This document shows positions 41,355 to 50,153 of a stretch of 64,000 nucleotides of DNA, one piece after another. Position 1 is the stretch's first letter. The number at the start of each line of letters is the position of its first letter. The translations under genes were made by a program, and so were the position numbers. The DNA is from Microbacterium terregens (GTDB taxonomy: Bacteria > Actinomycetota > Actinomycetes > Actinomycetales > Microbacteriaceae), in the NCBI RefSeq assembly GCF_039534975.1, contig NZ_BAAAWH010000001.1, positions 992,001 to 1,056,000 of the forward strand, written 5' to 3'. The notes beneath the pieces are model-generated. The model was not told the origin of the DNA and did no database searches. It saw only the letters and a program-made list of their open reading frames with translations.

Positions 41355-41944
41355 GCGGGTACACGATCCCGAACGTGGTGTCACAGCATCCGCGCGGCGA
41401 TCGCATCATGGACGTGTACTCGCACCTGCTCACCGAGCGCGTCGTCTATCTCGGCACCGCGATCGACGCCGGCGTGGCCAACGCGCTCATCGCGCAGTTG
41501 CTGCATCTGGATGCCGACAACCCCGACCGCGACATCCAGCTGTACATCAATTCCGAGGGAGGCGACCCGAGCGCGATGCTTGCGATCTACGACACCATGC
41601 AGCACGTGCGGCCCGACATCGCGACGACCTGCGTCGGCCAGGCGATCGGGGTCGGCGCGGTCATGCTCGCCGCCGGAGCGGCGGGAAAGCGCGCGGTGCT
41701 GCCGCACGCGCGGGTCGTGCTGCACCAGCCTGCCGGGCAGGGGCGCGGCGCGATCCCGGACCTGATCCTGCAGGCGGACGAGCTGGTGCGCGTCCGCGGC
41801 GACGTCGAGGCGATCCTCGCCCGGCACACCGGACAGGATGCCGCGAAGCTGCGCACCGACACCGACCGCGACCGCGTCTTCACCGCCGCCGAGGCGGTCG
41901 CGTACGGGATCGTCGACCGGGTGCTCGCCGAGCGCGCCGCGTAG
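41351..41944 (+). CDS. ClpP paralogue lacking the catalytic serine (ClpR-like)
   Basis: A 197-aa ClpP-fold protein. The nucleophile motif GQAASMG of ordinary ClpP reads GQAIGVG here, putting Gly100 at the position of the catalytic Ser; the codon is GGG, not one base from a common Ser codon. His125 (VVLHQPAGQGRGAIPD) and the C-terminal DRDRVFTAAEAVAYGIVD segment are kept. The substrate strand reads NSEGGDPSAML instead of NSPGG. It is therefore probably inactive as a protease and structural or regulatory, like ClpR of cyanobacteria and plastids. It overlaps the active-type subunit by 4 bp. Confidence 0.92.
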   Translation: MSGYTIPNVVSQHPRGDRIMDVYSHLLTERVVYLGTAIDAGVANALIAQLLHLDADNPDRDIQLYINSEGGDPSAMLAIYDTMQHVRPDIATTCVGQAIGVGAVMLAAGAAGKRAVLPHARVVLHQPAGQGRGAIPDLILQADELVRVRGDVEAILARHTGQDAAKLRTDTDRDRVFTAAEAVAYGIVDRVLAERAA

Positions 41945-42012
41945 GCACTCACGCCGGACGGATTCGGGAGGATCCGGCCCTTGTGCCCACAGCGGTCGAT
42001 TATCGTGACCAC

Positions 42013-43548
42013 ATGCGAGCGATCGTCATCGGCAGCGGGTTCGGTGGCCTGGCCGCGGCGATTCGGCTCGCTGCGGCAGGGCACGAGACGACCGTGCTCG
42101 AGAAGCAGGATCGCATCGGCGGGCGGGCGTATCTCTACGAACTCGACGGGTTCCGCTTCGACGGTGGTCCGACGGTCATCACGGCGCCCTTCATGTTCGA
42201 GGAGCTGTTCGCGCTCGCGGGGGAGCGTCTCGAGGATCACGTGCAGCTGGTGCCGCTAGACCCGTTCTACCGGGCGTTCGACCGGGACGGCACGCACTTC
42301 GACTTCCATGCCGATCCCGTGCGGATGCAGCAGGAGGTCGCGGAACGCAGCCCCGCCGACGAGCGCGGCTACACCCGGCTCCGGGGGCGCGTGAGCCGGA
42401 TCTTCGACGCCTTCTACCCGTACACCGAACGGCCGATGATGCAGCTGCACGTGATGATGCGGATGCTGCCCTTCCTGCTGCGGCACCGTGCGGCGCTCGG
42501 CGTGCAGCGTCTCGTCGACGGCTGCATCCGAGATCCGTTCCTGCGCCGGGCCCTCGCCTTCCACCCGCTGCTGATCGGCGGCCACCCGGCGCGTACACCC
42601 GCCCTGTACTCCCTCATCGTCGAGTTCGAGCGCCGCTGGGGAGTGCACTACGCCGTCGGCGGGACGGCGGCGATCGTCGATGCGCTCGGGGCGCTGCTGC
42701 AGCGGCTCGGCGGGCGGATCGAGTGCGGAGTCGCGGTCGAGCGGATCCTGGTGCGCTCCGGTCGCGCGGTGGGCGTGCGACTCGAGGACGGCACGGAGCG
42801 CGATGCCGATGTCGTCGTCTCCAACGCCGACCCGGGCTACACCTACGATCGTCTCCTCGGTCCGGCGAGCGGACTCGCGGGGCTGCGGCTGCGGACCGCA
42901 CGACCGAGCATGTCGCTGCACGTGCTCTACCTCGGCGCGGACCGCACGTGGCCGGACACTCCGCTGGCCCACCACAACCTGATGCTGTCCGGCGACTCGC
43001 GCCGGGTGCTCGGTCGGGTCTTCGCACGCTCCCACCGCCGCGGCACGCGCCGCGAGCCGCTCACCGCGGACGACCTGTTCCTCTACGTGCACCTGCCGAC
43101 GCGCACCGACCCGTCCGTGGCGCCGGAGGGGTGCGAGGCGATGTACGTGCTGGTGGCCGCTCCACCGCTGGACGTCGGGGAAGAGATCTCGGATGCCGCG
43201 GCACGGCGGGTCCGCGACCTCGTGGTCGGCGCGCTGGACGAGCAGTACCTTCCGGGGCTGGCCGGTCATCTGGTCGTCGAGCACGCGATCGGCCCGGAGC
43301 ACTTCCGCGATGTGCTGAACACGCCGCGCGGGGCGGCGTTCTCGCTGCAGCCGACCCTGTTCCAGTCCGGGTGGTTCCGGCCCCACAACCGCTCGCCGCA
43401 GGTGGAGGGTCTGTATCTGGTCGGCGCCGGCACCCACCCAGGCGCCGGCATCCCCGCCGTGCTGGCGTCGGGAAAGATCGCCGCCGACCTGATCGGACAC
43501 CGGCCCGCCGGTCGATCGAGGCGCCCCACCGCTCGGGCGCACCGATGA
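42013..43548 (+). CDS. Phytoene desaturase-like FAD oxidoreductase (CrtI family)
   Basis: A 511-aa carotenoid desaturase/isomerase family protein. It has the FAD motif VIGSGFGGLAAAIRL at residues 4-18, the CrtI substrate segment FRFDGGPTVITAP, and the C-terminal FAD-binding signature YLVGAGTHPGAGIPAVLASG. ATG 42013 is chosen because TATCGT (42001-42006) lies six bases before it (leaderless); an upstream GTG in frame is rejected. It overlaps the carotenoid oxygenase gene by 4 bp. No crtE, crtB or cyclase gene is nearby, so the exact reaction (phytoene desaturation or modification of another polyene) is uncertain. Confidence 0.88.
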   Translation: MRAIVIGSGFGGLAAAIRLAAAGHETTVLEKQDRIGGRAYLYELDGFRFDGGPTVITAPFMFEELFALAGERLEDHVQLVPLDPFYRAFDRDGTHFDFHADPVRMQQEVAERSPADERGYTRLRGRVSRIFDAFYPYTERPMMQLHVMMRMLPFLLRHRAALGVQRLVDGCIRDPFLRRALAFHPLLIGGHPARTPALYSLIVEFERRWGVHYAVGGTAAIVDALGALLQRLGGRIECGVAVERILVRSGRAVGVRLEDGTERDADVVVSNADPGYTYDRLLGPASGLAGLRLRTARPSMSLHVLYLGADRTWPDTPLAHHNLMLSGDSRRVLGRVFARSHRRGTRREPLTADDLFLYVHLPTRTDPSVAPEGCEAMYVLVAAPPLDVGEEISDAAARRVRDLVVGALDEQYLPGLAGHLVVEHAIGPEHFRDVLNTPRGAAFSLQPTLFQSGWFRPHNRSPQVEGLYLVGAGTHPGAGIPAVLASGKIAADLIGHRPAGRSRRPTARAHR

Positions 43549-44993
43549 GCACGTCCGCGCCGTACGCGATCCACGGCTTCGGCGAGAGCCCCGAGGTCGC
43601 CCTCGACGACGTCCCGGTCCAGGGGCGGCTGCCGGACTGGCTGACCGGCTCGTTGCTCCGCAACGGCCCGGGCACCTTCCAGGTGGGCGCGCAGCGCTAT
43701 CGCCACTGGTTCGACGGCCTGGCGATGCTGCACCGCTTCACGATCCTCGACGGCCGGGTTTCGTACGCCAACCGCTTCCTCGAGACCGAGTCGTACCGCA
43801 TCGCGCGCGACGAGGGACGCATCGCCTTTCCCGAATTCGCCACGGATCCCTGCCGATCGATGTTCGCGCGGGCGATGGCCGTCTTCGACCCGCAGGCCAC
43901 CGACAGTGCGAAGGTCAACATCGCGCGCGTGGCGGAGCACTACCTCGCCCTCGCCGAGACGCCGATCCAGGTGGAGTTCGACCCCGAGACCCTGCGCACG
44001 GTCGGTGTGACCGGCTGGGACACCTCGAACTTCGGCCGGATGACCACCGTCCACCCGCACCTCGACGAGGAGCGCCACGAGGCGATCAATCTCGTCACGC
44101 GGTACGGCGCGGTCAGCAACTACGTGTTCCGTCGCGTCGACACCACCGATCCCGTCTTGCTCGAGGGCAAGACGATCGCCACGCGCGCCGTGCGCGAACC
44201 GTCGTACATCCACTCGTTCGGGATGTCGGAGCGCTATCTCCTGCTCGTGGAGTTCCCCCTCGTCGTCAACCCGATCTCACTGCTGCTGTGGCTGCGCCCG
44301 TACATCGAGAACTTCCGGTGGAAGCCGGCGCGAGGCACCCGCATCCATGTGTTCGATCGGCTGAGCGGCAAGCACGTGCGCTCCGTGACAGCCGATCCGT
44401 TCTTCGCCTTCCACCACGTCAACGCCTACGACGACGAGGACGGCTCGGTCGTGGTGGATCTGGTCGCGTACGACGACGCCTCGGTGATCGAATCGTTCTA
44501 TCTGCACCGGCTCTCCGAACCCGACGTGCAGATCCCAGTGGGCACACTGCGTCGGCTGCGCATCCCGCTGACCGGGCCGAACCGCCGCCTGCACGCCGAG
44601 GTGCTGTCGCCGACCGGCATCGAGCTGCCGAACATCGACTATGCGCGCCGCAACACCAGCCCCCGGCTGCGCTACGTCTACGGCGTGAGCGTGCGCGGCG
44701 ACCGCGGTTTCTACGACCAGCTGGTGAAGATCGACGTGGAGTCGCGTACCACCGCGACCTGGTACGAGCAGAGCTGCTACCCCGGTGAGGGCGTGTTCGT
44801 CGGCCGACCCGGCCGCGTCGACGAGGACGACGGCGTGGTGCTGTCGGTGGTCCTGGATGCGGCGCAGGGGACGTCCTTCCTGCTCGTGCTGGATGCCGCG
44901 TCCTTCACCGAGATCGCCCGCGCGCAGTTGCCGCACCCGGTGCTGCTCGGCTATCACGGCCAGTTCTACGACGACCTGCCCGGCCAGGTCTAG
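43545..44993 (+). CDS. Carotenoid cleavage oxygenase
   Basis: A 482-aa RPE65/carotenoid oxygenase family enzyme, a seven-bladed beta-propeller with a non-haem iron that splits C=C bonds of carotenoids or related alkenes. The four iron-ligand histidines are identifiable: H172 (TVHPHLD), H223 (SYIHSFGM), one of H290/H291 (FAFHHVNAY) and H471 (GYHGQFYDD). The family opening LLRNGPGTFQVG is also present. It is translationally coupled to the CrtI-like gene, so it probably acts on that enzyme's product. Which bond is cut cannot be read from the sequence. Confidence 0.92.
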   Translation: MSTSAPYAIHGFGESPEVALDDVPVQGRLPDWLTGSLLRNGPGTFQVGAQRYRHWFDGLAMLHRFTILDGRVSYANRFLETESYRIARDEGRIAFPEFATDPCRSMFARAMAVFDPQATDSAKVNIARVAEHYLALAETPIQVEFDPETLRTVGVTGWDTSNFGRMTTVHPHLDEERHEAINLVTRYGAVSNYVFRRVDTTDPVLLEGKTIATRAVREPSYIHSFGMSERYLLLVEFPLVVNPISLLLWLRPYIENFRWKPARGTRIHVFDRLSGKHVRSVTADPFFAFHHVNAYDDEDGSVVVDLVAYDDASVIESFYLHRLSEPDVQIPVGTLRRLRIPLTGPNRRLHAEVLSPTGIELPNIDYARRNTSPRLRYVYGVSVRGDRGFYDQLVKIDVESRTTATWYEQSCYPGEGVFVGRPGRVDEDDGVVLSVVLDAAQGTSFLLVLDAASFTEIARAQLPHPVLLGYHGQFYDDLPGQV

Positions 44994-45034
44994 CCCGTCC
45001 TGGGCCCACGCGGCCGGAGGCTCCGCGCAGCGCG

Positions 45035-46276
45035 TCAGCGATGCGTGGAGGGGCCGTGGGGAGGGTCGTAGTCCGCGAGCAGCTCGCCCTGCGCGGGCCG
45101 GGAGTCCTCGGGCACGTGCTGCAGGTTGATCCGCACGCGGTACCAGAGCGAGCTCGAACCGCGCATGCCGTCCACGAGCGTGTCGGCGGGGTGCAGCATC
45201 GCCGCGACCTCCGGATGCTGCGCACTCCACTGCTCGAGCGCGTCGAGCGCCTCGGGCTTGGTCCTGGTGCGTGCGATCTCGATCAGCGGCATGGTCGAGG
45301 CACGCCGGCCTGAGCCGCCGCCGCCGCGCGGAGCCTCGGGAGGCGGGGGTCCAGCCGGACCCAGTTCCTTCGCCAGCGCGAGCAGCGCCTCCAGCGAACC
45401 CACCGCATCGTCGATGCCCTCGTGCGGGTCGCCGGTCTCGGCGAAACGCTGCGGCACGGTGAGGACGGTGAACTCCTCGGGCCGGCGCACGCGCACCTCG
45501 TCCCAGTCGAGCGGGGTCGACACGCGCGCGTCCGGGAGCGGCCGGATCGAGTAGGCGGATGCCACGGTGCGATCCTTCGCGTTCTGGTTGAAGTCCACGA
45601 ACACGCTCTCGCCGCGTTCCTCCTTCCACCACCGCGCCGTCGCGAGACCGGGCGCCCGGTTCTCGACCTCGCGAGCCAGTGTCTCGGCCGCCAGCCTCAC
45701 GTCACGGAAGTCCCACTGCGGCGCGATCCGCACCAGGATGTGCAGCCCCCGCGAGCCGGAGGTCTTCGGCCATCCGACGAGTCCGCAGTCGTCCAGGACC
45801 TCGCGGGCGACCATCGCCACATCGACGATCTGCGACCAGTCCACGCCCGGCATCGGGTCCAGGTCCACGCGCAGCTCATCGGGATGATCGAGGTCCTCGG
45901 CGCGGACAGGGTGCGGGTTCAGATCGAGGCAGCCGAGGTTGATGACCCAGGCCAGGCCCGCGGCATCCCGGATCACCGCCTCCTCCGCTGAGGTTCCCCG
46001 CGCGTAGTGCAGGGTGGCGGTGTCGATGAAGTCCGGGTGGTTCTCGGGCACGCGCTTCTGGAAGAAGGCCTCCTGGTCGATGCCCTTGACGAAGCGCTTG
46101 AGCACCATCGGGCGGCCGCCGGCTCCGCGCAGCGCTCCGGGCGCGACCGAGAGGTAGTACTTCACGACGTCGAGCTTGGTCAGCCCCGGCTGCGGGAAGA
46201 CGACCTTGTCGGGGCTGGAGACGCGCACCTCGCGCCCGTCCACATCGATCATCTGCTCTTTGCGCGCGGGGCTCAC
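45035..46276 (-). CDS. ligD: LigD-type primase-polymerase domain protein
   Basis: A stand-alone archaeo-eukaryotic primase-like polymerase of the LigD PolDom family, 413 aa, used in bacterial non-homologous end joining. Characteristic motifs are DGREVRVSSPDKVVFPQPG at the start, the metal-binding DLDPMPGVDWSQ, the phosphate-binding SGSRGLHILV and the third acidic motif VFVDFNQNAKDR. It lacks ligase and nuclease domains. The C-terminal ~110 residues are outside the usual domain. GTG at 46276 is seven bases after TAGCGT on the minus strand, so the mRNA is leaderless; GTG 46285 is an alternative. No ku gene is in view. Confidence 0.88.
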   Translation of the reverse strand: MSPARKEQMIDVDGREVRVSSPDKVVFPQPGLTKLDVVKYYLSVAPGALRGAGGRPMVLKRFVKGIDQEAFFQKRVPENHPDFIDTATLHYARGTSAEEAVIRDAAGLAWVINLGCLDLNPHPVRAEDLDHPDELRVDLDPMPGVDWSQIVDVAMVAREVLDDCGLVGWPKTSGSRGLHILVRIAPQWDFRDVRLAAETLAREVENRAPGLATARWWKEERGESVFVDFNQNAKDRTVASAYSIRPLPDARVSTPLDWDEVRVRRPEEFTVLTVPQRFAETGDPHEGIDDAVGSLEALLALAKELGPAGPPPPEAPRGGGGSGRRASTMPLIEIARTRTKPEALDALEQWSAQHPEVAAMLHPADTLVDGMRGSSSLWYRVRINLQHVPEDSRPAQGELLADYDPPHGPSTHR

Positions 46277-46395
46277 CAGGCCCACGCTAGCGACGAGCGG
46301 ATGCCGCGACCAGACCTTGTGCCCTCGGGGTTGCGGCGCGCTACGCCCATCGCCGCGACGATCGATGGCGCGGGCGCCCCGAACGGGAGGAGGTC

Positions 46396-46728
46396 TCAGG
46401 CGACCAGGACCAGCCCGGTGTGCACGCCGACGGCCGCGGGGCCGGTCGCGCGGCGGTCGCGGAGTTCGTCGACCACCGCAGCCGTGAGATCCACGAGGGT
46501 CACCTCGAGCGCGCCCGCCACAGCGGCGATCATCTCGCTGGAGGGTTCCTTCAGTCCGCGCTCCATCTCGGACAGGTATTGCGGCGAGACACCCGCGCGT
46601 TCGGCCGTGTCGGCGAGGCGTTCGCCCCGGTCGTGGCGGATGCGCCGCAGCTGCTCGCCGAGCGCGTCGCGCCACAGCGGCTCCGGCTCCCGCGTGGGGC
46701 GCTTCGGCATCGGGATGATCTCGGCCAT
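46396..46728 (-). CDS. XRE-family helix-turn-helix regulator
   Basis: A 110-aa DNA-binding protein with one Cro/C1-type HTH at about residues 24-80 (LRRIRHDRGERLADTAERAG and SPQYLSEMERGLKEPS). The C-terminus has a short hydrophobic end. TATCGT lies six bases before ATG 46728 on the minus strand, so it is leaderless. Target genes are unknown. Confidence 0.88.
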   Translation of the reverse strand: MAEIIPMPKRPTREPEPLWRDALGEQLRRIRHDRGERLADTAERAGVSPQYLSEMERGLKEPSSEMIAAVAGALEVTLVDLTAAVVDELRDRRATGPAAVGVHTGLVLVA

Positions 46729-46800
46729 GGGCTCACGATAGAGCGCCGTGGATGCCGCGGCCGAGTGGTTCCGCTCTGAGCAGAACAACCGACCCCTGGC

Positions 46801-48927
46801 TCAGAGCAGCAACAGCCCGCGGACCATGAGCCACACCGCGAAGACGACGGATGCCGCGGCTGAGATCGACAGCACCACGCGATGAAACAGGCTGCCGTCG
46901 CGGCGCACCCACGCGAGGACGAGCAGCACGACCAGCAGCACGGTCGCGCAGATCGCCGCGAACGGTGCCAGCAGCAGCGGCCAGACGCCCGCCGGCAGTC
47001 CGAACGCGAGGAGGATCGGCTCGGTGTTCAGCAGCACGAGCGCGAGTCCGCCGACGTAGACGAGATTCAGACCGGCGGATGCCGCGGCCGCCAGCACCGC
47101 GCCACCCGGCGCGTCACCTCGGCGGCGACGCAGCCAGAACAGGCCGTATACCGCGGCGTAGACCAGGGTCGCCAGGAAGACCAGGACGGATGCCGCCCCG
47201 ATGCCGATCGCCACCGGATCGCGGTCCTGGATGACGTCCGAGTCGAATCGGTAGATGGCCGATGTGGCGTGGATGTCCGTGGCGGTGAGGAAGTCCGGGG
47301 GCTTCATGCCCGAGACGCAGGAGGCGTCCGGTTCGACGGACGGATCGTCCAGGAACTGCTGCGCGATCGTGGCGGCGCAGTCATCGAACCAGTTCGCCCA
47401 GACCGCGCCGTGACCCATACCGGGGAATTCGTACAGATAGTGCGCGGAAAGCGTCGCCGCTGCGGCTTCGCTCCACGCGCGCGGCGTGATCGGGTCGTAC
47501 GCCCCGTTGGTGAGCAGCGCGGGAACGGCACTGACCACCGGCTCGGTCTCGAGGGGGGACAGCGGTGGAACAGCCCACACCGCACAGTCCTCGCGGAAAC
47601 TGTCGAACAGGGTGAAGTGCGACAGGATCGGATCCGCCTCGCGTGCCGCGACGATCGCCGCGTCGTCGTTGAACGGCGACTCTTCGGCGCAGTCGATCGA
47701 CAGCCGCAGGCCCTCGGTGAACCGGTCGCCGTAGTCGAGGTTCTGCTGGGCCAGCGGCGCCGCGGCCTCGGTGTCGCCCTGTGCCAGGCGGTCGATGAGG
47801 AAGGGGAGGATGCGCACCAGGTCCGCATCGTAGAACGCGTTGAACAGACCGCCCACGAGGTCGGTGTCGTCGACCGTGAGTCGGACGGGCGACCGGTCTT
47901 CGGGGCTCTTGACCGTGACGGTGAGGGGGGACTCCTGAGCGCGGTCGAGCACGCTCGACAGCGACGCCTCGATGTCGGGGTACAGCCGGGTGCAGTCCGC
48001 ATCGGCCGCGCAGTCGGCGTACAGAGTATCCAGGGCGGTGAGGAACCCCGCCGAGACCTGCTCGTGCTCTCGCACCTGCGGAGGGACGACGCCATCCAGG
48101 ATCACCGCGCGCAACCCCTCGGGCCGGTCGCGCATGACGGTCAGCGCGAGCCGCGAGCCGTACGACAGGCCGTACAGATTCCATTCGTCGTACCCGAGTG
48201 CGGTGCGCAGGTCGGCCAGGTCGACGGCGCTCTCGGCACTGGTGTACGCCGCAAGATTCGACCCCTCCTCGAGCAGGCGATCGCGGCACTTCTGCAGCTG
48301 TGCAAGGTGGAGCGCGGCCTCCTCCTCGCCGGTCACGCCGACTCCGTCGATCAGGAAGTGCGAGGTATCCAGCTCGGGGCAATTCAAGGTGGGTTCGGCC
48401 AGGGCGTCCCCGCGCTGCTCGACGACGATGATGTCGCGGTCCTCCGAGGCCCAGTCGGCGTAGTCGAGGAAGTACCACAGGACGCCGAGGCTGCCCGCGC
48501 CCGGGCCGCCGGCCGTGGGGAAGACGAGCGGGTCCTTCTCGGGGTCATCGGATCGACTGGCGATGACCGCGACCGGCAGCTGCAGGGTCTTGGCGGGGTC
48601 GCTTCCCGGCGCACGGCTCTCGGGCACGGTGAGGAAGCCGCACGTGACCCGCCGGGCGTGCTCCGCCGGCACGTCGACGGGGCAATCGGTCTCATCCAGT
48701 TTGTCGGCGATCGCACTGGCCGGACGGTCGAGCAGGTCGCTCGCGACGGCGGCTGGGGCCGGCAGTCCACCGGCCAGAAGCGCGCTGCCCACGATGAGTG
48801 CCGCGCCGAGCAGAGCGAGCGGATGCCGTCGCCGGCGTTTCCGGGCATGCGAGGGTGACGCATCCGCTGCAAGAGGGGCGGGCGCGTCGGACGTCGACGG
48901 TGCGGCGAGCGCGCGCGGCGCGATCAT
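46801..48927 (-). CDS. Alpha/beta hydrolase with C-terminal membrane domain
   Basis: A 708-aa protein. After a basic stretch (ARKRRRRH) there is a signal-anchor helix near residues 36-60. Next comes an alpha/beta hydrolase domain of the proline-iminopeptidase/TAP-like type: a nucleophile elbow YGLSYGSRL near residue 250 and a catalytic His in GMGHGAVW near residue 500, with a TAP-like C-terminal cap. The last ~180 residues add about four membrane helices. The hydrolase would face outward. Substrate (peptide or ester) is unknown. TATCGT lies six bases before ATG 48927; the frame open further upstream is ignored. Confidence 0.85.
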   Translation of the reverse strand: MIAPRALAAPSTSDAPAPLAADASPSHARKRRRRHPLALLGAALIVGSALLAGGLPAPAAVASDLLDRPASAIADKLDETDCPVDVPAEHARRVTCGFLTVPESRAPGSDPAKTLQLPVAVIASRSDDPEKDPLVFPTAGGPGAGSLGVLWYFLDYADWASEDRDIIVVEQRGDALAEPTLNCPELDTSHFLIDGVGVTGEEEAALHLAQLQKCRDRLLEEGSNLAAYTSAESAVDLADLRTALGYDEWNLYGLSYGSRLALTVMRDRPEGLRAVILDGVVPPQVREHEQVSAGFLTALDTLYADCAADADCTRLYPDIEASLSSVLDRAQESPLTVTVKSPEDRSPVRLTVDDTDLVGGLFNAFYDADLVRILPFLIDRLAQGDTEAAAPLAQQNLDYGDRFTEGLRLSIDCAEESPFNDDAAIVAAREADPILSHFTLFDSFREDCAVWAVPPLSPLETEPVVSAVPALLTNGAYDPITPRAWSEAAAATLSAHYLYEFPGMGHGAVWANWFDDCAATIAQQFLDDPSVEPDASCVSGMKPPDFLTATDIHATSAIYRFDSDVIQDRDPVAIGIGAASVLVFLATLVYAAVYGLFWLRRRRGDAPGGAVLAAAASAGLNLVYVGGLALVLLNTEPILLAFGLPAGVWPLLLAPFAAICATVLLVVLLVLAWVRRDGSLFHRVVLSISAAASVVFAVWLMVRGLLLL

Positions 48928-48991
48928 AACGTCACGATAGCGGCGATCCAGAGTCATCGAGACCGACGCCGCCGGTGCGCCGCACAACGAA

Positions 48992-49019
48992 CGAGGGCCG
49001 CCCTTTCGGACGGCCCTCG
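48992..49019. terminator. Hairpin downstream of Bax inhibitor-like gene
   Basis: Nine-bp G/C arms (48992-49000, 49011-49019) around CCCTTTCGGA. It is read in the minus direction after the gene ending at 49094. Confidence 0.65.
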
Positions 49020-49043
49020 CTTCGAAGGTGCTCGCTACTCGAT

Positions 49044-49097
49044 CTAGACACGCAGCCGCGTCAACGCGCTGCGCGCATTGACCCGGCTCGTGTCTAG
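49044..49097. repeat. Nested inverted repeat overlapping a stop codon
   Basis: Outer arms CTAGACACG and CGTGTCTAG (49044-49052, 49089-49097) enclose an inner hairpin CGCG-TCAA-CGCG flanked by GCAG/CTGC. The right outer arm contains the TAG stop of the Bax inhibitor-like gene. Confidence 0.6.
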
Positions 49098-50011
49098 TTC
49101 GAGCCGCGCAGGATCGCGAGGATACGCAGGATCTCGATGTAGAGCCAGACGACGGTGACCATGATGCCGAACGCGCCGAGCCACGCGAACTGGCGGGGAG
49201 CGCCATTGCGGACGCCCCGCTGGATCGAGTCGAAGTCCAGAACGAGCGAGTACGCCGCCATGATGACGACCAGGATGCCGATGATCACGCCGAGCGGGAT
49301 GCCGAAGATCTCCTGGCTCAGCACGCCGAACGCGCCGCCGGCGATCGGCACGTTGAAGATCATGAGGCCGATGTTGATCAGCGAGAAGACCAGGTAGCCG
49401 ATCATCGCGATCATGAAGACCTTGGTGGCCTTCTTGGAGGCACGGATCTTGCCGCTGGCGAACAGGGCGAGGGTCACACCGACGACCACCAGCGTCGCCA
49501 GCGTGGCCTGGAAGACGATGCCGGGCCAGATGAACTCGAAGAACGCCGAGATGCCGCCGACGAAGAGTCCCTCGAAGGCCGCGTAGGCGAAGATCAGGCC
49601 GGGACGCACCTTCTTGCGCGAGGTGAAGATGACCGCGAGCGACAGCGCGAAGCCGCCGAGCAGGCCGACGATCCACGGCACGATGGTGGGGCTCGGGTTC
49701 TGGGCGGTGACCGGAGCCATGGTCCAGACCCAGCCGCCGACGGCGGTGACCACGAGGATCGCGAAGAGTCCGACGGTCTTCCACACCGTGTCTTCGACGG
49801 TCATGCGGTCGGTCTCGATCGCACCCGCCGAGGGACCGGCGAACGCGCCCTCGAGCTGTGCGTTCGTCGCAGCGTCCACACCCGCGTGCTGGGCGGAAGC
49901 CACCTGCGTCTGCGTACCGAACGGGGGCGGCGGTGTGTTGCTCGGGTACTTCTTGCCGGCCCGGGCGTCCTGGAACGCCGGGTTGTCGAATGCGGGGTTG
50001 TTGAGGGCCAC
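49094..50011 (-). CDS. Bax inhibitor-1 / YccA family membrane protein
   Basis: A 305-aa protein with a soluble ~75-residue N-terminus and seven predicted helices, ending LYIEILRILAILRGSN. The BI-1 family hallmark is the acidic last helix (VVWLYIEILRIL) and the repeated small-residue helices. Bacterial members include YccA, which modulates FtsH, and BsYetJ, a pH-sensitive calcium leak. GTG at 50011 is the best start. A palindrome ACAGCA-TTG-TGCTGT at 50043-50057 lies just upstream and could be an operator. Confidence 0.9.
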   Translation of the reverse strand: MALNNPAFDNPAFQDARAGKKYPSNTPPPPFGTQTQVASAQHAGVDAATNAQLEGAFAGPSAGAIETDRMTVEDTVWKTVGLFAILVVTAVGGWVWTMAPVTAQNPSPTIVPWIVGLLGGFALSLAVIFTSRKKVRPGLIFAYAAFEGLFVGGISAFFEFIWPGIVFQATLATLVVVGVTLALFASGKIRASKKATKVFMIAMIGYLVFSLINIGLMIFNVPIAGGAFGVLSQEIFGIPLGVIIGILVVIMAAYSLVLDFDSIQRGVRNGAPRQFAWLGAFGIMVTVVWLYIEILRILAILRGSN

Positions 50012-50153
50012 TGCTCTCACACTCCAAGGTAAAAAAGGGTTGACAGCATTGTGCTGTGAGCCCACGATAACGGACGCCAGGCGATCGCTCGCGGATTCGT
50101 GCTGTGAGAGGGCTTTGAAGGCCTCCCGGAACGAGCGCGGGTAGCCTGAATCG

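Noticed and set aside
49044..49097. tRNA-like gene
   Set aside because: The outer stem is 9 bp and no T-loop, anticodon arm or CCA context is present.
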